A stretch of 64,000 bases of DNA from AP-16 sp046727735 (lineage in GTDB: Bacteria; Pseudomonadota; Alphaproteobacteria; Rhizobiales; Xanthobacteraceae): NCBI GenBank assembly GCA_046727735.1, contig JBKPDF010000025.1:1-64000 (forward strand), given 5' to 3'. Under the pieces are notes generated by a model that was not told the origin of the DNA, did not search any database, and saw only the letters and a program-made list of their open reading frames with translations. Position 1 is the first letter of the stretch. The number at the start of each line of letters is the position of its first letter. Positions 16,720 to 26,218 of the stretch are shown here, piece by piece. Position numbers and translations under genes: made by a program.

Positions 16720-18573
16720 ATGAGTGACATCGCGAACCTGCCGCGTTTCGTTTCCGAGCCGCCCTGCGATGCCGCGCCGCACTGGTGGCAGAAGGCCGTC
16801 ATCTATCAGATCTATCCGCGCTCGTTCCAGGACAGCAACGGCGACGGGACCGGCGATCTGCCCGGCATTGCCGCCCGGCTGCCGTATCTGCGCGACTTGG
16901 GCGTCGATGCGATCTGGCTCTCGCCGATCTTTCCGTCGCCGATGGCGGATTTCGGCTACGACATCTCCGATTACGTCGGCGTAGATCCGTCGTTCGGGAC
17001 GCTCCGCGATTTCGACACCATGCTGGCGGCCGCGCACGAACTCGGCATCCGGGTGCTGCTCGACCTCGTGCCGAACCACACGTCCGACCGGCACCCGTGG
17101 TTTCTCGAGAGCAGAGCGTCGCGGGACAATCCGAAGCGGGATTGGTATCTGTGGCGCGATCCCGCTCCGGGCGGCGGGCCGCCCAACAACTGGCTGTCGG
17201 AATTCGGCGGCGGCGCCTGGGAATTCGATCCGCACACCGGCCAGTACTATTACCATGCGTTCCTTCCCCAGCAGCCCGACCTGAATTGGCGCAATCCCGC
17301 GGTGCGCACCGCGATCCACGACGTGATGCGCTTTTGGCTCAGCCGCGGCGTCGACGGGTTTCGCGTCGACGTGATTTGGCAATTGCTCAAGGACGAACGG
17401 TTCCGCGACAATCCGGAAAATCCGCATTTCTCTCCCGGTCAGCGGCCGCACAGCCGGCTCATCCCGCTGTACACGGCAGACTTGCCCGGCGTGCACGAGA
17501 TCATCGCGGGCTTCCGCCAGGTCGTGAACGAGTTCGAGGATCGCCTGCTGATCGGCGAGATCTATCTGCCGGTGGACCGGCTGGTCCGCTATTACGGCGA
17601 GGACCTGCGCGGCCTGCATCTGCCGTTCAATTTCGCCCTGCTCCAGAGCGAATGGCGCGCGCGGACGATCGCGCGTCTTATCAGCGAATACGAATCGTTG
17701 CTGCCGCGCGGCGGCTGGCCCAATTGGGTGCTCGGCAATCACGACCGCCCGCGGATCGCAAGCCGCCTCGGGGCCGCGCAGGCGCGCGTCGCCGCCATGC
17801 TGCTGCTCAGTCTGCGCGGGACGCCGACGCTCTATTACGGCGACGAGATCGGCATGATGCAGGTTCCGATCCCCCCGGAGCGGGTCCAGGACCCGTTCGA
17901 GAAGCGCGTGCCCGGCCTCGGGCTCGGCCGCGACGGCGCCCGCACGCCGATGCAATGGGACGCGGGCAAATCGGCCGGATTCTCGACCGCCGAGCCTTGG
18001 CTGCCGCTCGCCCCGGATGCCAGCACGGTCAATGTGGCCGCGCAGCAGCGGGACCCTCGCTCGATGCTGGCGCTCTATCGCAATCTGATCGCCACCCGCC
18101 GGACGCATCCGGCGCTGCAGCTCGGCGCGTATCGGGCCATCGAGGCGGGCGACGACCTGATCCTGTTCGGCCGCGAGCTCGGCGACGAGCGAATTGTTGT
18201 AGCCCTCAATCTCGGAACCGTGACCTTCAATCTTTCTGCCGAAGGGATGCGTGGCCGGGTGCTGGCATCGACCGGCTGCGATCGTAATGGCGAGTCCGTC
18301 GACGACGGATTTCGCTTGCGCGGCGATGAGGGGCTCCTGATCGAGCTCCTTCAAGGCGTGGAAATGCCGATGCGCTTCACAAATCGTGAGCGGGGCCCCG
18401 CGCCATGCATGACCGGCCTGCCCGATCCGACGTTACGCGCTCGCCCGGGCGTCCAAGTGCCCGGCGCAACGACAAAAGCCACTGCGCGAAGGACTTCCGA
18501 TAAAAGTCCACCCAGTGCTGCCGGCGATCTTCCTCACAATCGAATGTGGGCCCACCATTCGACGAAACCGTGA
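16720..18573 (+). CDS. GH13 alpha-glucosidase/trehalose-type glucosidase
   Basis: A 617-residue alpha-amylase family enzyme. Motif I is LVPNHTSDRHPWF; nucleophile Asp217 lies in DGFRVDVIW, acid/base Glu280 in IGEIYLP, and transition-state Asp342 in GNHDRPR, so the catalytic triad is intact. It resembles oligo-1,6/alpha-1,4-glucosidases acting on short maltose- or sucrose-like substrates. No signal peptide, so cytoplasmic. Odd: homology-like sequence ends around GLLIELLQ (base ~18355). The last ~70 residues look non-coding and run antisense through the next gene, so the true stop was probably lost by an indel. Confidence 0.88.
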   Translation: MSDIANLPRFVSEPPCDAAPHWWQKAVIYQIYPRSFQDSNGDGTGDLPGIAARLPYLRDLGVDAIWLSPIFPSPMADFGYDISDYVGVDPSFGTLRDFDTMLAAAHELGIRVLLDLVPNHTSDRHPWFLESRASRDNPKRDWYLWRDPAPGGGPPNNWLSEFGGGAWEFDPHTGQYYYHAFLPQQPDLNWRNPAVRTAIHDVMRFWLSRGVDGFRVDVIWQLLKDERFRDNPENPHFSPGQRPHSRLIPLYTADLPGVHEIIAGFRQVVNEFEDRLLIGEIYLPVDRLVRYYGEDLRGLHLPFNFALLQSEWRARTIARLISEYESLLPRGGWPNWVLGNHDRPRIASRLGAAQARVAAMLLLSLRGTPTLYYGDEIGMMQVPIPPERVQDPFEKRVPGLGLGRDGARTPMQWDAGKSAGFSTAEPWLPLAPDASTVNVAAQQRDPRSMLALYRNLIATRRTHPALQLGAYRAIEAGDDLILFGRELGDERIVVALNLGTVTFNLSAEGMRGRVLASTGCDRNGESVDDGFRLRGDEGLLIELLQGVEMPMRFTNRERGPAPCMTGLPDPTLRARPGVQVPGATTKATARRTSDKSPPSAAGDLPHNRMWAHHSTKP

Positions 18574-18877
18574 TTCCCGTCGACAATCGGAATTATGCGA
18601 AGGCTTGCCCGATAGTTGCGCACCGGGATCGATGTTTCATCGCAAAATTCGTAGGTCTGCGTCCGATCGGCGTCGGATAATGCGACAAGTCTCTGCCGAA
18701 GCCGCTTTCCGTCATAGAGCACATTGCGGACGGCTCCTACCGCGTCGCCCGACCTGCCATTCTCGATGTGACTTTCGCCGGCGCCGTCTACCCATACCGG
18801 GTACCGTTGAAATCGCGGATCACCCTCCAGATCTCGTCGGCCGATTGCCCGAACACCGTGCTGTAGTAGGCCTTCAT
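18377..18877 (-). pseudogene. SRPBCC-family gene with two frameshifts
   Basis: On the minus strand a polyketide-cyclase/START-like (SRPBCC) protein is readable in three pieces. It begins MKAYYSTVFGQSADEIWRVI at ATG 18877. It shifts frame near 18799 into YPVWVDGAGESHIENGRSGD, and shifts back near 18553 into FDCEEDRRQHWVDFYRKSF. One base is missing at the first site and one is extra (CCC run) at the second. With both corrected, the length (~165 residues) suits the family. Either a decayed gene or base-calling errors; the neighbouring genes show the same kind of damage. Confidence 0.75.
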
Positions 18878-19060
18878 GAGGCTCGCGCTCCTTTCCGTCG
18901 CGGACATCCTCATGAATGGCCCTCCGGATCATTCAAAACCACCCGTTTCCTGCCGACCCCTGCTGCGTACCGGGCGGCAATCGAGACTACGTTCCAGCCC
19001 TCGGAACTCTTCTTCGGCTGCGGCAAGGCGCTGTTCAACGCGATTCGCGAGCTCGACTCG

Positions 19061-19847
19061 TTGCCCGCGGTAGTTGTGCCCTCGGCTCTCACCCCCGACG
19101 TAACGGCCAATCTCAACGCAGCGAATGCGGCGCTCATCAACACGGGCGCCTTCGATCAGAACCTCAGCGGCCCGCTTGCGGGAGGTCAGATCGGCTGCAA
19201 CCTGCAATTCGCCGGCGGGTGGGTGATCGGCGTCGAGGGCGATGCCTCCTGGGCCGGGCTGAGCGGCACGAAGTCGGGGGAGTTCACGTCGACCCAAGAC
19301 GTCTTCCTGTTTGGTCCCCAGGGGGGGCATTGGGATTTTCGAGCCCGGGACAGTGACGACCTCGGCGGCCGGATCGCTCACGGTCAGGACCGACTTTCTG
19401 GCCACGGTCACGGGCCGCCTCGGCTACGCCTGGGATCGCCTCCTGCTCTACGCCAAGGGTGGCGGCGCCTTCGCACACGACGAGTACCGGCTCGTCACGA
19501 CGGGCGTCCAGACCTTCGTGACTCTGCCGAGCTCCACGTTCTGCGAAGCAAACGCCGGCCAGTTTCTTTTCCCCGGGTGCACGCTCTTCACCGGCACTCA
19601 GAACTTCGACTTCGACATCAAGCAGAATCGGGCCGGGTGGACGGTCGGGGCTGGCCTCGAATACGCAATCGCGCCGCATTGGACGATCAAGGCCGAGTAC
19701 AACTACATGGACTTCGGCAACAAGACTGTTGGTTTCGGGCCGTTCAACGTCGAGGTTCACGAGCACCTTCACGCGTTCAAGGTCGGCGTGAACTATCTCT
19801 TCAACCTCTTCGGCAAGGGACCGGCGCCCGTTGTGGCGCGCTACTGA
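19061..19847 (+). pseudogene. Omp25-like beta-barrel gene, frameshifted and 5'-truncated
   Basis: The first part reads LNAANAALINTGAFDQNLSG...GVEGDASWAGLSG in one frame, and the second part reads RTDFLATVTGRLGYAWDRLLLYAKGGGAF...AGWTVGAGLEYAIAPHWTIKAEYNY in another. Together they match the opacity/Omp25 family of 8-stranded outer membrane barrels, ending in a typical VGVNYLFNLFG strand. The break is at a run of seven G residues near 19321; removing one G joins the frames. No signal peptide or start is found upstream, so the 5' end is missing too. Confidence 0.75.
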
Positions 19848-20422
19848 CATCCGGCGATGCGGCCACGCTGAACCGATCATCGGGGTGCGGCAGCACGGCA
19901 GTTCTTGACCTCGGGCCGCGTAGCTGGCTGCGGTGCCGCTGCGCGTCGGTGCGAGAGCGCGCATTTGCTGACGGAGCAAGCGTGCGCGCTGTTCATTTCG
20001 AGCCGCCCGGAATGACCCGATAAGCGGCTGGAAATGAAAAAGCGCCGGGCCAGCAATCGCCCCCTCGGGGGTCACACTACCTTCGGAAATTCGGGGCGGA
20101 TTGCACCGCAGGGATCGCTGTCGCTGCGCGCTAGCTTGCGCGGGCAGTCGAGGTGACCTTGTTGTTTGCAGCTTCCGGCTTACCGAGAGTCATCGCTGAG
20201 TACGCCTGCATCGCCTATGACCACTTGGGTATCATGCGCGGGGCCTGACGACGCCTAGCCTGCGGAATGGTGCACGCCGGAGCGGAGCATGCCGCCTCCC
20301 CTGCCTCCGCCGGCATCCCCGATCTGGTCCGTCCGGTGCCGAGCAAACCGGCGATTCATGCTAAACATGCCTGCTCGACCGGAGCTCCTGCCCGGTACAC
20401 CGGAAGGGGCTAGGATGACCGC
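19848..20422. other. 575-base intergenic region
   Basis: No coding region, RNA gene or repeat family could be supported. A short GC hairpin (CCCCCTCGGGGG) lies near 20060. The promoter of the sensor kinase gene should be in its last part. Confidence 0.4.
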
Positions 20423-23362
20423 ATGAGAGACCCCGACAGCAAGCCGCAAGGCTCGCCTGCCGACACAGCACCCAAAATTCGCGGAAAGCTGTTCCGCAAG
20501 TACGTGGCGCTGTTCCTGGCGGTCGTATGCGTCGCGTTGCTGACCAGCGGCTTGTCCGAAGTCTGGTTTTCCTACCAGGAGCACAAGGCTTCCCTGATCC
20601 GCATTCAGCGGGAACAGGCGGAGGCCGCCGCCGCCAAGATTGCACAGTTCATCAAGGAGATCGAAAGCCAGATCGGCTGGACGACCCAGCTCCCGTGGTC
20701 GGCCGGAACGCTCGAGCAGCGGCGCTTCGACGGCTTGCGGCTGTTGCGCCAGGTTCCCGCGATCACCGAGCTCGCGCAGCTCGACGCCGCGGGGCGCGAG
20801 CAGCTGCGGGTGTCGCGGCTAGCCATGGACGTGATCGGAAGCCAGATCGACTACTCGAAGGACCGCAAATTCACCGATGCGCTGGCCCGCAAGGTCTATT
20901 ACGGGCCGGTCTATTTCCGCCGCGAATCCGAGCCGTACATGACGGTCGCGCTTGCCGGGACCCGCCGCGATGCCGGCGTGAGCGTCGCAGAGGTGAACCT
21001 GAAGCTGATCTGGGACGTCGTGTCGCAGATCAAGGTGGGCCAGCACGGCCACGCCTATGTGGTCGACGCGCAGGGGCGGCTGATCGCGCACCCCGACATC
21101 AGCCTGGTGCTCCGCAACACCGATCTGTCCCGCCTCGATCAGGTCCGCGCCGCGCGTACGGCGGGAGCTCCCGCCCAGGACCAGGTGCAGGAGGCGCAGG
21201 ACCTGCAGGGCCGGCGGGTGCTGACCGCGCATGCGCCGGTCGATCCGCTCGGCTGGCTCGTATTCGTGGAACTGCCGGCGGACGAGGCCTATGCGCCGCT
21301 TTACGGCTCGATCCAGCGCTCGGGCGCGCTGCTCGGTGGCGCGCTGCTGCTGGCGGTCCTCGCGGGCACGTTCCTCGCCCGGCGGATGGTCGGACCGATT
21401 CAGGCGCTGCGCGTCGGTGCCGCGCGGATCGGCGGCGGCGATCTCTCCCAGCGCATCTCGATCAAGACCGGCGACGAGCTCGAGGCGCTGGCCGATCAGT
21501 TCAACGACATGGCCGGCCGGCTGCAGGAGTCGTATTCCGACCTTGAGAAGAAGGTCGAGGTCCGCACGCAAGAGCTGACCGAATCGCTAGAGCAGCAGAC
21601 GGCGACCGCCGACGTGCTCAAGGTGATCAGCCGCTCGACGTTCGAGCTCCAGCCGGTGCTCGATGCGCTCGTCGACTCGGCGGTGCGGCTGTGCGATGCG
21701 GAAAGTGCTTTCATTTTTCTCTACGAGGACGGCTTCTATCGTCTCGCCGCGAACCACGGGTTTTCGCAGGAGTACGAGACCTACATCAAGGAGCATCCGA
21801 TCGCTGTGGGTCCAGGGACACTCGTGGGACGCACTGCGCAGGAAGGCAGAGTGGTTCACATCCCTGATGCCGTCGCTGACCCCGAGTACACTTGGCATGA
21901 ATCGCAAAGGATCGGCGGTTTCCGCACGATGCTCGGGGTGCCGCTGCTGCGGGAAGGAAGCTGCATCGGTGTGATGGCGTTGACAAGAGCCAGAGCGCAG
22001 CCGTTCAGCGAAAAGCAGATCGAGCTGGTCACCACCTTCGCCGACCAGGCGGTGATCGCGATTGAGAACGTTCGGCTGTTCGAGGAGGTGCAGGCACGCA
22101 CCCGCGAGCTCGCGCGCTCGGTCGAGGAACTCAAGGCCCTGGGCGAGGTCAGCCAGGCGGTCAACTCGACCCTCGACCTCGACACCGTGCTGACAACCAT
22201 CATTGCCAAGGCGGTGCAGCTGTCCGGCACGGAATCCGGGGCGATCTACACGTTCAACGAGGCGGAGCAGGAATTCCGCCTGCGCGCGACTCACGGCATG
22301 ACGGCGGAAATGATCGAGGCGGTCGCCAAGCAGCACATCACGGTCGACGACGTCCGCATGGGCATCGCGACCAGAGAGCGCCGCTCGATCCAGATTCCGG
22401 ACGTACGTGACGAGCCGCGCACCCCGATGAACGACATCATCCTGCGCGAAGGCTATCGCGCGTTGCTGGTGATGCCGCTGCTTCGCCCGGACCGCATCGT
22501 CGGCGGCTTCGTGGTGCGGCGCAAGGAGCCCGGCGAATTCCCCAAGAGCATCGTCGATTTGCTCGACACCTTCGCCGTACAATCGGTCGTCGCTATCCAG
22601 AACGCGCGGTTGTTCCGGGAGATCGAGGAGAAGGGCCGCGAGCTCGAGATCGCCAGCAGGCACAAATCTCAGTTCCTGGCTAACATGAGCCACGAGCTGC
22701 GCACACCGCTCAACGCGATCCTCGGTTACACCGAGCTCATCCTCGACAGCATCTACGGCGATGTGCCCGAGAAGGCCCACGCGGTGCTCGATCGCGTGCA
22801 GGCGAACGGCAAGCATCTCCTGGGGCTGATCAACGACGTGCTCGATCTCTCGAAGATCGAGGCCGGGCAGCTCACGCTTGCACTCAACGATTACTCGCTG
22901 GGCGACGTCGTCAACGGCGTCGTCGCCGCGGTCGAGCCGCTGGCGGCGGAGAAGCGTCTGACGTTCCAGGCCGACGTTGCTCCGAATCTGCCGCCGGGCC
23001 GCGGCGACGAACGCAGGCTGTCGCAGGTTCTGCTCAATCTCGTCGGCAACGCCATCAAGTTCACCGACAAGGGCGAGGTGAAGATCCGGGCGAGTGCCGA
23101 GAACGGCAGCTTCACGGTGGCCGTGCGAGACACCGGACCGGGCATCGCCGAGTCCGACCAGGCCAAGATCTTCGAAGAGTTCCAGCAGGCCGATGATTCC
23201 AGCACGCGGCAGAAGGGCGGCACTGGACTGGGCCTCGCCATCGCCAAGCGCATCATCGAGATGCACGGCGGCCGGCTGTGGGTCGAATCGAATCTCGGAC
23301 AGGGCTCGACTTTCTCCTTCACGCTTCCCGTGTGGGTGGAGCAGCAAGCGGGGACTTCATGA
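20423..23362 (+). CDS. Cache-HAMP-GAF-GAF sensor histidine kinase
   Basis: A 979-residue membrane sensor kinase. TM1 is at about 28-50, followed by a periplasmic Cache-type sensor at ~55-290 (VYFRRESEPYMTVALAG, HAYVVDAQGRLIAHPD). TM2 at ~300-320 leads into a HAMP domain, then two GAF domains (~400-550 and ~575-730). HisKA has phospho-acceptor His757 in MSHELRTP, and HATPase_c has NAIKF, DTGPGIAESD and GTGLGLAIAK boxes. All catalytic boxes look intact. The response regulator gene overlaps its stop by 4 bases, and a receiver-cyclase gene follows, so the three likely form one pathway. Ligand unknown. Confidence 0.9.
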   Translation: MRDPDSKPQGSPADTAPKIRGKLFRKYVALFLAVVCVALLTSGLSEVWFSYQEHKASLIRIQREQAEAAAAKIAQFIKEIESQIGWTTQLPWSAGTLEQRRFDGLRLLRQVPAITELAQLDAAGREQLRVSRLAMDVIGSQIDYSKDRKFTDALARKVYYGPVYFRRESEPYMTVALAGTRRDAGVSVAEVNLKLIWDVVSQIKVGQHGHAYVVDAQGRLIAHPDISLVLRNTDLSRLDQVRAARTAGAPAQDQVQEAQDLQGRRVLTAHAPVDPLGWLVFVELPADEAYAPLYGSIQRSGALLGGALLLAVLAGTFLARRMVGPIQALRVGAARIGGGDLSQRISIKTGDELEALADQFNDMAGRLQESYSDLEKKVEVRTQELTESLEQQTATADVLKVISRSTFELQPVLDALVDSAVRLCDAESAFIFLYEDGFYRLAANHGFSQEYETYIKEHPIAVGPGTLVGRTAQEGRVVHIPDAVADPEYTWHESQRIGGFRTMLGVPLLREGSCIGVMALTRARAQPFSEKQIELVTTFADQAVIAIENVRLFEEVQARTRELARSVEELKALGEVSQAVNSTLDLDTVLTTIIAKAVQLSGTESGAIYTFNEAEQEFRLRATHGMTAEMIEAVAKQHITVDDVRMGIATRERRSIQIPDVRDEPRTPMNDIILREGYRALLVMPLLRPDRIVGGFVVRRKEPGEFPKSIVDLLDTFAVQSVVAIQNARLFREIEEKGRELEIASRHKSQFLANMSHELRTPLNAILGYTELILDSIYGDVPEKAHAVLDRVQANGKHLLGLINDVLDLSKIEAGQLTLALNDYSLGDVVNGVVAAVEPLAAEKRLTFQADVAPNLPPGRGDERRLSQVLLNLVGNAIKFTDKGEVKIRASAENGSFTVAVRDTGPGIAESDQAKIFEEFQQADDSSTRQKGGTGLGLAIAKRIIEMHGGRLWVESNLGQGSTFSFTLPVWVEQQAGTS

Positions 23363-23727
23363 CCAAGCGCATCCTTGTGGTCGAGGATCAGGAAGACAAT
23401 CGCCAGATCCTGCGAGATCTGTTGGGCAGCACCGGCTACGAGATGGTCGAGGCCGAGAACGGCGAGGACGCGCTCACCGTCGCCGCCGCCGAGCGTCCCG
23501 ATCTCATCCTGATGGACATTCAGCTGCCGGTGCTCGACGGTTACGAGGCGACGCGGCGCATCAAGGCCGACCCCGTGCTTGCCGCGATCCCGATCATCGC
23601 CATCACGTCCTACGCGCTGAGCGGCGACGAGGACAAGGCCCGCGCCGCCGGGTGCGATGATTACGTGACGAAACCCTACAGCCCGCGGAAACTGCTGGCG
23701 AAAATCCGCGAGTACTTGCCATCGTGA
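23359..23727 (+). CDS. Single-domain response regulator (DivK/CheY-like)
   Basis: A 122-residue receiver domain with no output domain. Phospho-acceptor Asp53 is in LILMDIQLP, the acidic pair in VVEDQEDN and the conserved lysine in YVTKPYSP. ATG 23359 overlaps the kinase stop (ATGA), so the two are translationally coupled. It probably receives phosphate from His757 of the kinase and acts through protein contacts, or as a phosphate shuttle towards the cyclase encoded next. Confidence 0.9.
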   Translation: MTKRILVVEDQEDNRQILRDLLGSTGYEMVEAENGEDALTVAAAERPDLILMDIQLPVLDGYEATRRIKADPVLAAIPIIAITSYALSGDEDKARAAGCDDYVTKPYSPRKLLAKIREYLPS

Positions 23728-23779
23728 GAGTGCGTGCAAGAGAACCGAGATCGAAATCCCGTTTCGCCGGATCGTATCC

Positions 23780-24904
23780 ATGAACAAGCCGCCGCGCATC
23801 CTGATCGTCGACGACAACGCGACCAATCGCGACATCCTGATGACGCGGCTTCAGGCGCACGGCTACGACCTGGCGCAGGCCGCGGACGGCGAGGAAGCGC
23901 TGAATGCGGCGAAGGCGCTGTTGCCCGATCTCATCCTGCTCGACGTCATGATGCCGAAGATCGACGGCATCGAAGTGTGCCGCCGTCTGAAGGGCGATGC
24001 CGGCATGCCGTTCACCCCGATCATTTTGGTCACGGCGAAATCCGACAGCAAGGACATCGTCACCGGGCTCAATGCCGGAGCCGACGAATATCTGACCAAG
24101 CCGATCGATCAGGCGGCGCTCGTCGCCAGAGTGAATTCGGTTCTGCGAATCAAGGAGCTGCACGACCAGGTTCAGGCGCAAGCCGCCCAGCTCGCCGAAT
24201 GGAACCGTTCCCTCGAACAGCGTGTCGCGCAGCAAGTCGCGGAGATCGAGCGGATCGGACGGCTCCGGCGATATCTCGCGCCGCAGATCGCCGAACTCGT
24301 GCTCTCGACCGGCGATGAGCACGTGTTGGTGACTCGTCGACGGGAAATCACCGTGGTGTTCTGCGATCTGCGTGGCTTCACGGCCTTCACGGAGACTGCC
24401 GAACCGGAGGAAGTGACGAAGGTCATGACCGAGTACCACGCCTGCATCGGCCCGGTGATCCACAAGTTCGAAGGTACGCTCGAGCGCTTCACCGGCGACG
24501 GAGCAATGATCATGTTCAATGCCCCCCTGCCCTGCCCCGATCCCTCGCCACGCGCCGTGCGCATGGCGATCGCGATGCGCGAAGGAGTGGCCGAGCTCGG
24601 ATCGAAGTGGCGCAAGCACGGTCACGAGCTCGGGTTCGGCGTCGGCATCGCCCAAGGCTATGCCACGCTCGGTCCGATCGGCTTCGAGGGACGGTTCGAT
24701 TATACGGCGATGGGCACCGTGGTGAATCTGGCGGCGCGGCTGTGCAGCGAGGCACGCAGCGGCCAGATCCTCGTCGACCGCAAAGTGCACGCCGCGATCG
24801 AGACGGTCGCCGAGCTCGAGGAAGCGGGCGAGCTCACGCTAAAAGGTCTGCACCGGCCGGTGCCGGCCTTCAATGTGCGCGCCTTGCGCGGCGACGCCCA
24901 TTGA
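23780..24904 (+). CDS. Receiver-adenylyl/guanylyl cyclase (class III)
   Basis: A 374-residue protein. Residues 1-120 are a receiver domain with Asp55 in LILLDVMMP and Lys in YLTKPIDQ. A coiled-coil linker (~125-165, ELHDQVQAQAAQLAEWN) follows, and the class III cyclase domain begins at ~185. Both metal aspartates are visible (VFCDLRGFTAF and FTGDGAMIMF), and the purine/ribose segment YTAMGTVVNLAARL is present. It should make cAMP (or cGMP) under control of phosphorylation, 52 bases after the response regulator gene. A cytoplasmic output for the kinase encoded upstream is the simplest reading. Confidence 0.9.
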   Translation: MNKPPRILIVDDNATNRDILMTRLQAHGYDLAQAADGEEALNAAKALLPDLILLDVMMPKIDGIEVCRRLKGDAGMPFTPIILVTAKSDSKDIVTGLNAGADEYLTKPIDQAALVARVNSVLRIKELHDQVQAQAAQLAEWNRSLEQRVAQQVAEIERIGRLRRYLAPQIAELVLSTGDEHVLVTRRREITVVFCDLRGFTAFTETAEPEEVTKVMTEYHACIGPVIHKFEGTLERFTGDGAMIMFNAPLPCPDPSPRAVRMAIAMREGVAELGSKWRKHGHELGFGVGIAQGYATLGPIGFEGRFDYTAMGTVVNLAARLCSEARSGQILVDRKVHAAIETVAELEEAGELTLKGLHRPVPAFNVRALRGDAH

Positions 24905-24983
24905 TCGGAGTGCGCGGCAGGCGGAGCAAGTAATTGCCACGATATTCAATGGAGCCATCGCCCACCAAGGAGGGTATCGCGAG

Positions 24984-25631
24984 ATGACAAAGATCACCGC
25001 TCTTGCGACCGCGTCAGCATTCTGCCTGTTCACTGGCACACCGGCCCTTGCTCAGCAGGGGCCAATGAGTTTCTTCGTCACGAGCGTTGGGCTCGGTAAG
25101 GGCGGCGACCTCGGCGGACTCGAGGGTGCCGACCGCCATTGCCAGAGCCTCGCTCAGGCCGCTGGTGCGGGCGGCAAGACGTGGCACGCCTATCTCTCGA
25201 CCCAAGGCTCTGGTGGAGTCAATGCCAAGGACCGCATCGGGACCGGTCCGTGGTTCAATGCCAAGGGAATGCAGATCGCGGCGAATCTGATCGACCTGCA
25301 CAGCGATAGAAATAAGATCAACAAAGAGACCGCGCTCGATGAAAGGGGCATGACGGTCAAGGGGCGCATCGATACGCCTAACCAGCACGATATGCTTACC
25401 GGCACTCAACATGACGGCACGACTGTTCCGGGACCGGACGATGCGACTTGCAGCAACTGGAGGAACAGCGCTGATGGCCAGGGCAGCGCAGTAGTTGGAC
25501 ACCACGATTTGATCGGCAACACTCAAGGTCCAAACTTCTGGAACTACTCACACAAGACGCCTGGCTGCGCTCCGGCGAACCTACAGCGGGTCGGCGGCGC
25601 TGGCCTGTTTTACTGCTTTGCGACGAACTGA
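24984..25631 (+). CDS. Secreted lectin/endostatin-like protein
   Basis: A 215-residue protein with a clear signal peptide (MTKITALATASAFCLFTG...ALAQQ). The mature part has the pattern LGGLEGADRHCQSLA...TWHAYLSTQG...DRIGTGPWFNAKG and a C-terminal LYCFATN-like end. Cysteines are spaced as in C-type-lectin/collagen-endostatin-like (DUF1554-type) domains. I assign the fold with moderate confidence only. Start at ATG 24984 behind AAGGAGGG. It sits alone after the cyclase gene. Likely periplasmic or secreted; function unknown. Confidence 0.7.
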   Translation: MTKITALATASAFCLFTGTPALAQQGPMSFFVTSVGLGKGGDLGGLEGADRHCQSLAQAAGAGGKTWHAYLSTQGSGGVNAKDRIGTGPWFNAKGMQIAANLIDLHSDRNKINKETALDERGMTVKGRIDTPNQHDMLTGTQHDGTTVPGPDDATCSNWRNSADGQGSAVVGHHDLIGNTQGPNFWNYSHKTPGCAPANLQRVGGAGLFYCFATN

Positions 25632-25674
25632 TACGGCCTCTTTCGCCCCTCAGAACTGACCTGGAGGGTCCATC

Positions 25675-25722
25675 GGCGTGGCGCCGGCATTCCTGCTCCG
25701 CGCCGACGAAGCGATCGAATGA
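25675..25722 (+). pseudogene. C-terminal remnant of TrpX-like binding protein
   Basis: Fifteen codons ending APAFLLRADEAIE-stop. They match the extreme C-terminus of the intact gene at 47593-48567 (PESFLLRADEVIE-stop). Nothing upstream continues the similarity, so this appears to be a broken end of a deleted or recombined copy. The match is short and could be chance, but a second, longer fragment lies at 32022. Confidence 0.45.
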
Positions 25723-25843
25723 GGCGGCAGCCGCGGGATCCGACTTGGGGTCAGGGTCGGTCATTCCGGGCTGTCTAAGACAAGTTCGCCAAAAGCGAAG
25801 CCTGACCGTTGAGGCTCTTCTTCGGGCTTGCTATGCCGGCGTC

Positions 25844-26026
25844 ATGCGGGGGCTCGGGGCTATCGCCATCGTACTGACGGCCTGCGTGCTGTTCGTCGAT
25901 GCCGCAGCGGCGCGATCGAAATCGTCGCGGCTGCACCACCGGCGCGACGCAGCATCGCAGCGCGTCTCGAAAGCCGGAACCGAGGACGGCAAGGACGGCG
26001 CCGTTACCCAGCTCGACGCGCGCTGA
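25844..26026 (+). CDS. Small putative secreted protein
   Basis: A 60-residue frame beginning MRGLGAIAIVLTACVLFVDAAAARS, which looks like a signal peptide, followed by a basic, serine-rich tail. I recognise no family. Its position in repeat-rich DNA after the lectin-like gene and its short length leave its reality uncertain. Confidence 0.35.
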   Translation: MRGLGAIAIVLTACVLFVDAAAARSKSSRLHHRRDAASQRVSKAGTEDGKDGAVTQLDAR

Positions 26027-26087
26027 ACACGCGCATCAAGAACATCTGTCGCGACTGCTAAGTTGGCGTGCTCGCCAGCTCCTGGCC

Positions 26088-26169
26088 GTAGCCCGGACGG
26101 ACCGGTCGCGCAATCCGGGGACGCATTCCCCGGATTGCGCCTCGCTGCGCGAGGCTCCATGCGGGTTAC
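26088..26169. repeat. GTAGCCCGG-type palindromic repeat
   Basis: An outer pair GTAGCCCG...GCGGGTTAC encloses a strong inner palindrome (GCGCAATCCGGGG / CCCCGGATTGCGC). It is related to the short extragenic palindromes seen widely in Proteobacteria. Confidence 0.75.
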
Positions 26170-26218
26170 AGCCGTGAGGATTTGTCCGCGCGGCGTAGGG
26201 TCAGGTCCGCTTCCGAGG

